Assembly (NCBI GenBank): GCA_001800015.1
Contig: MGUO01000288.1
Coordinates: 1-15,483 of the forward strand
DNA: 15,483 nt
Direction: 5' to 3'
From: Elusimicrobia bacterium RIFCSPHIGHO2_02_FULL_57_9
GTDB taxonomy: Bacteria > Elusimicrobiota > Elusimicrobia > UBA1565 > UBA9628
Below, piece after piece: positions 15,098 through 15,483 of this stretch. Each line of letters starts with the position of its first letter. Positions within the stretch are counted from its first letter, which is position 1. The translations under genes were made by a program, and so were the position numbers. Under the pieces are notes generated by a model. That model made no database searches and was not told where the DNA came from. It saw only the letters and a program-made list of their open reading frames with translations.

Positions 15098-15409
15098 TCA
15101 GCCGTACTTGTACTTCACGCCCATCCCGCCGTCGGGCCAGTCGCAGGCGATGTTGTCGAACGGACAGAGCATGCGGCAGGCGCCGCATTCGATGCAGTTT
15201 TCATAGTTGACGATAATTTTCCTGTGCGCGGCTTCCCACTCATAAACCTTGGCGGGGCACACCGTGGCGCAGGGCTTGTCCTTGCAGCTGGCCACGCAAG
15301 GGGCGTTTTGGGAAGAATCGCGCAAAGTGATGTGGGCGACCGGGGATTTTTTCCAATCCAAGGTCCCCAGCTTGGCTTCAACGCTTACGTCCGCTTTTGT
15401 CTCAGCCAT
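15098..15409 (-). CDS. fixX: FixX/EtfX-type ferredoxin of the electron-transfer-flavoprotein system
   Basis: Small iron-sulfur protein that works with FixC (EtfC) to pass electrons from the FixAB/EtfAB flavoprotein to quinone. In FixABCX complexes this is the high-potential branch of flavin-based bifurcation. The 103-aa product has two complete cysteine sets: Cys38, 42, 47 and 51 (last followed by Pro), and Cys72, 75, 78 and 82 in CIECGACRMLCP. It ends with the family signature DGGMGVKYKYG. The ATG at 15409 is preferred over one 27 bases upstream because an AAGGTGGGG ribosome site lies just upstream and the start overlaps the fixC-like stop as TAATG. The gene converges on the barrel gene; the 39-bp gap holds no clear terminator. 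Confidence 0.92.
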   Translation of the reverse strand: MAETKADVSVEAKLGTLDWKKSPVAHITLRDSSQNAPCVASCKDKPCATVCPAKVYEWEAAHRKIIVNYENCIECGACRMLCPFDNIACDWPDGGMGVKYKYG

Positions 15410-15483
15410 TAAATCCCCACCTTGCGCAAAGGCCAAAGATCCCGCGCGATGCGCAGCAGGCCCCTCCTGCGCGCCATGTCGAA
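15409..15483 (-). CDS. fixC: FixC-like flavoprotein, C-terminal 24 codons only (cut by window edge)
   Basis: An open frame enters from the right edge and ends in TAA at 15409-15411, encoding 24 residues (MARRRGLLRIARDLWPLRKVG within them). The residues themselves are too few to identify. The overlap of its stop with the fixX ATG (TAATG) and the usual fixC-fixX order suggest it is the end of the electron-transfer-flavoprotein:quinone oxidoreductase FixC/EtfC. It also carries the ribosome-binding site of fixX in its last codons. The call rests on context only. Confidence 0.55.
   Translation of the reverse strand, partial: FDMARRRGLLRIARDLWPLRKVGI

Noticed and set aside
15059..15102. Bidirectional terminator between the barrel gene and fixX
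   Set aside because: Only a 5-bp GCTGA/TCAGC stem overlapping the fixX stop and no T-run were found, so it does not meet the standard for an intrinsic terminator.

Overview
This 15.5 kb window is chromosomal DNA from a Gram-negative bacterium of fairly high GC content. A BamA-superfamily outer-membrane barrel with a terminal aromatic residue shows the outer membrane. Everything else fits a housekeeping backbone: chromosome segregation, tRNA charging and maturation, DNA repair, NAD and biotin metabolism, queuosine synthesis, transcript cleavage and a Fix/EtfABCX electron-transfer module. No plasmid, phage, transposase, CRISPR, tRNA or rRNA gene was seen. I cannot name the phylum from sequence alone. 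An uncultivated lineage such as Elusimicrobiota is a guess, not a result.

Left half, minus strand (about 20-8550), read from right to left: a 100-aa membrane protein of unknown function; a 1064-aa DUF4175-like membrane and coiled-coil protein; a CpXC zinc-ribbon-like protein; a tRNA nucleotidyltransferase (cca); a site-2 protease of family M50; trpS; scpA; scpB. From the CpXC gene onward the genes are tightly packed, with overlaps or gaps of about 10 bp. The M50-trpS-scpA-scpB order is a common bacterial arrangement.

Right half, plus strand (8820-15058): uvrB, nadC and birA are chained by two 4-base ATGA overlaps. greA follows with its own promoter, then queG and an outer-membrane barrel gene that overlaps queG by TTGA. 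After a short convergent junction, the minus strand carries fixX and the last 24 codons of a fixC-like gene cut by the window edge.

The most unusual content is a family of REP-like palindromes carrying a 5' GTAG next to an imperfect inverted repeat. One locus (8130-8260) has two identical 58-bp units in tandem plus a 15-bp partial third. A second, diverged copy (about 4182-4233) lies at the CpXC/cca junction. Both are built into gene boundaries. The copy at 4182-4233 supplies the TGA stop of the CpXC gene and the overlapping ATG of cca. The array at 8130-8260 supplies the stop codon of the small membrane protein at one edge and part of a TATAAT box for the DUF4175 gene at the other. A second theme is TATAAT boxes sitting only 6-8 bases before start codons (greA, DUF4175 gene, CpXC gene), the geometry expected for leaderless mRNAs.
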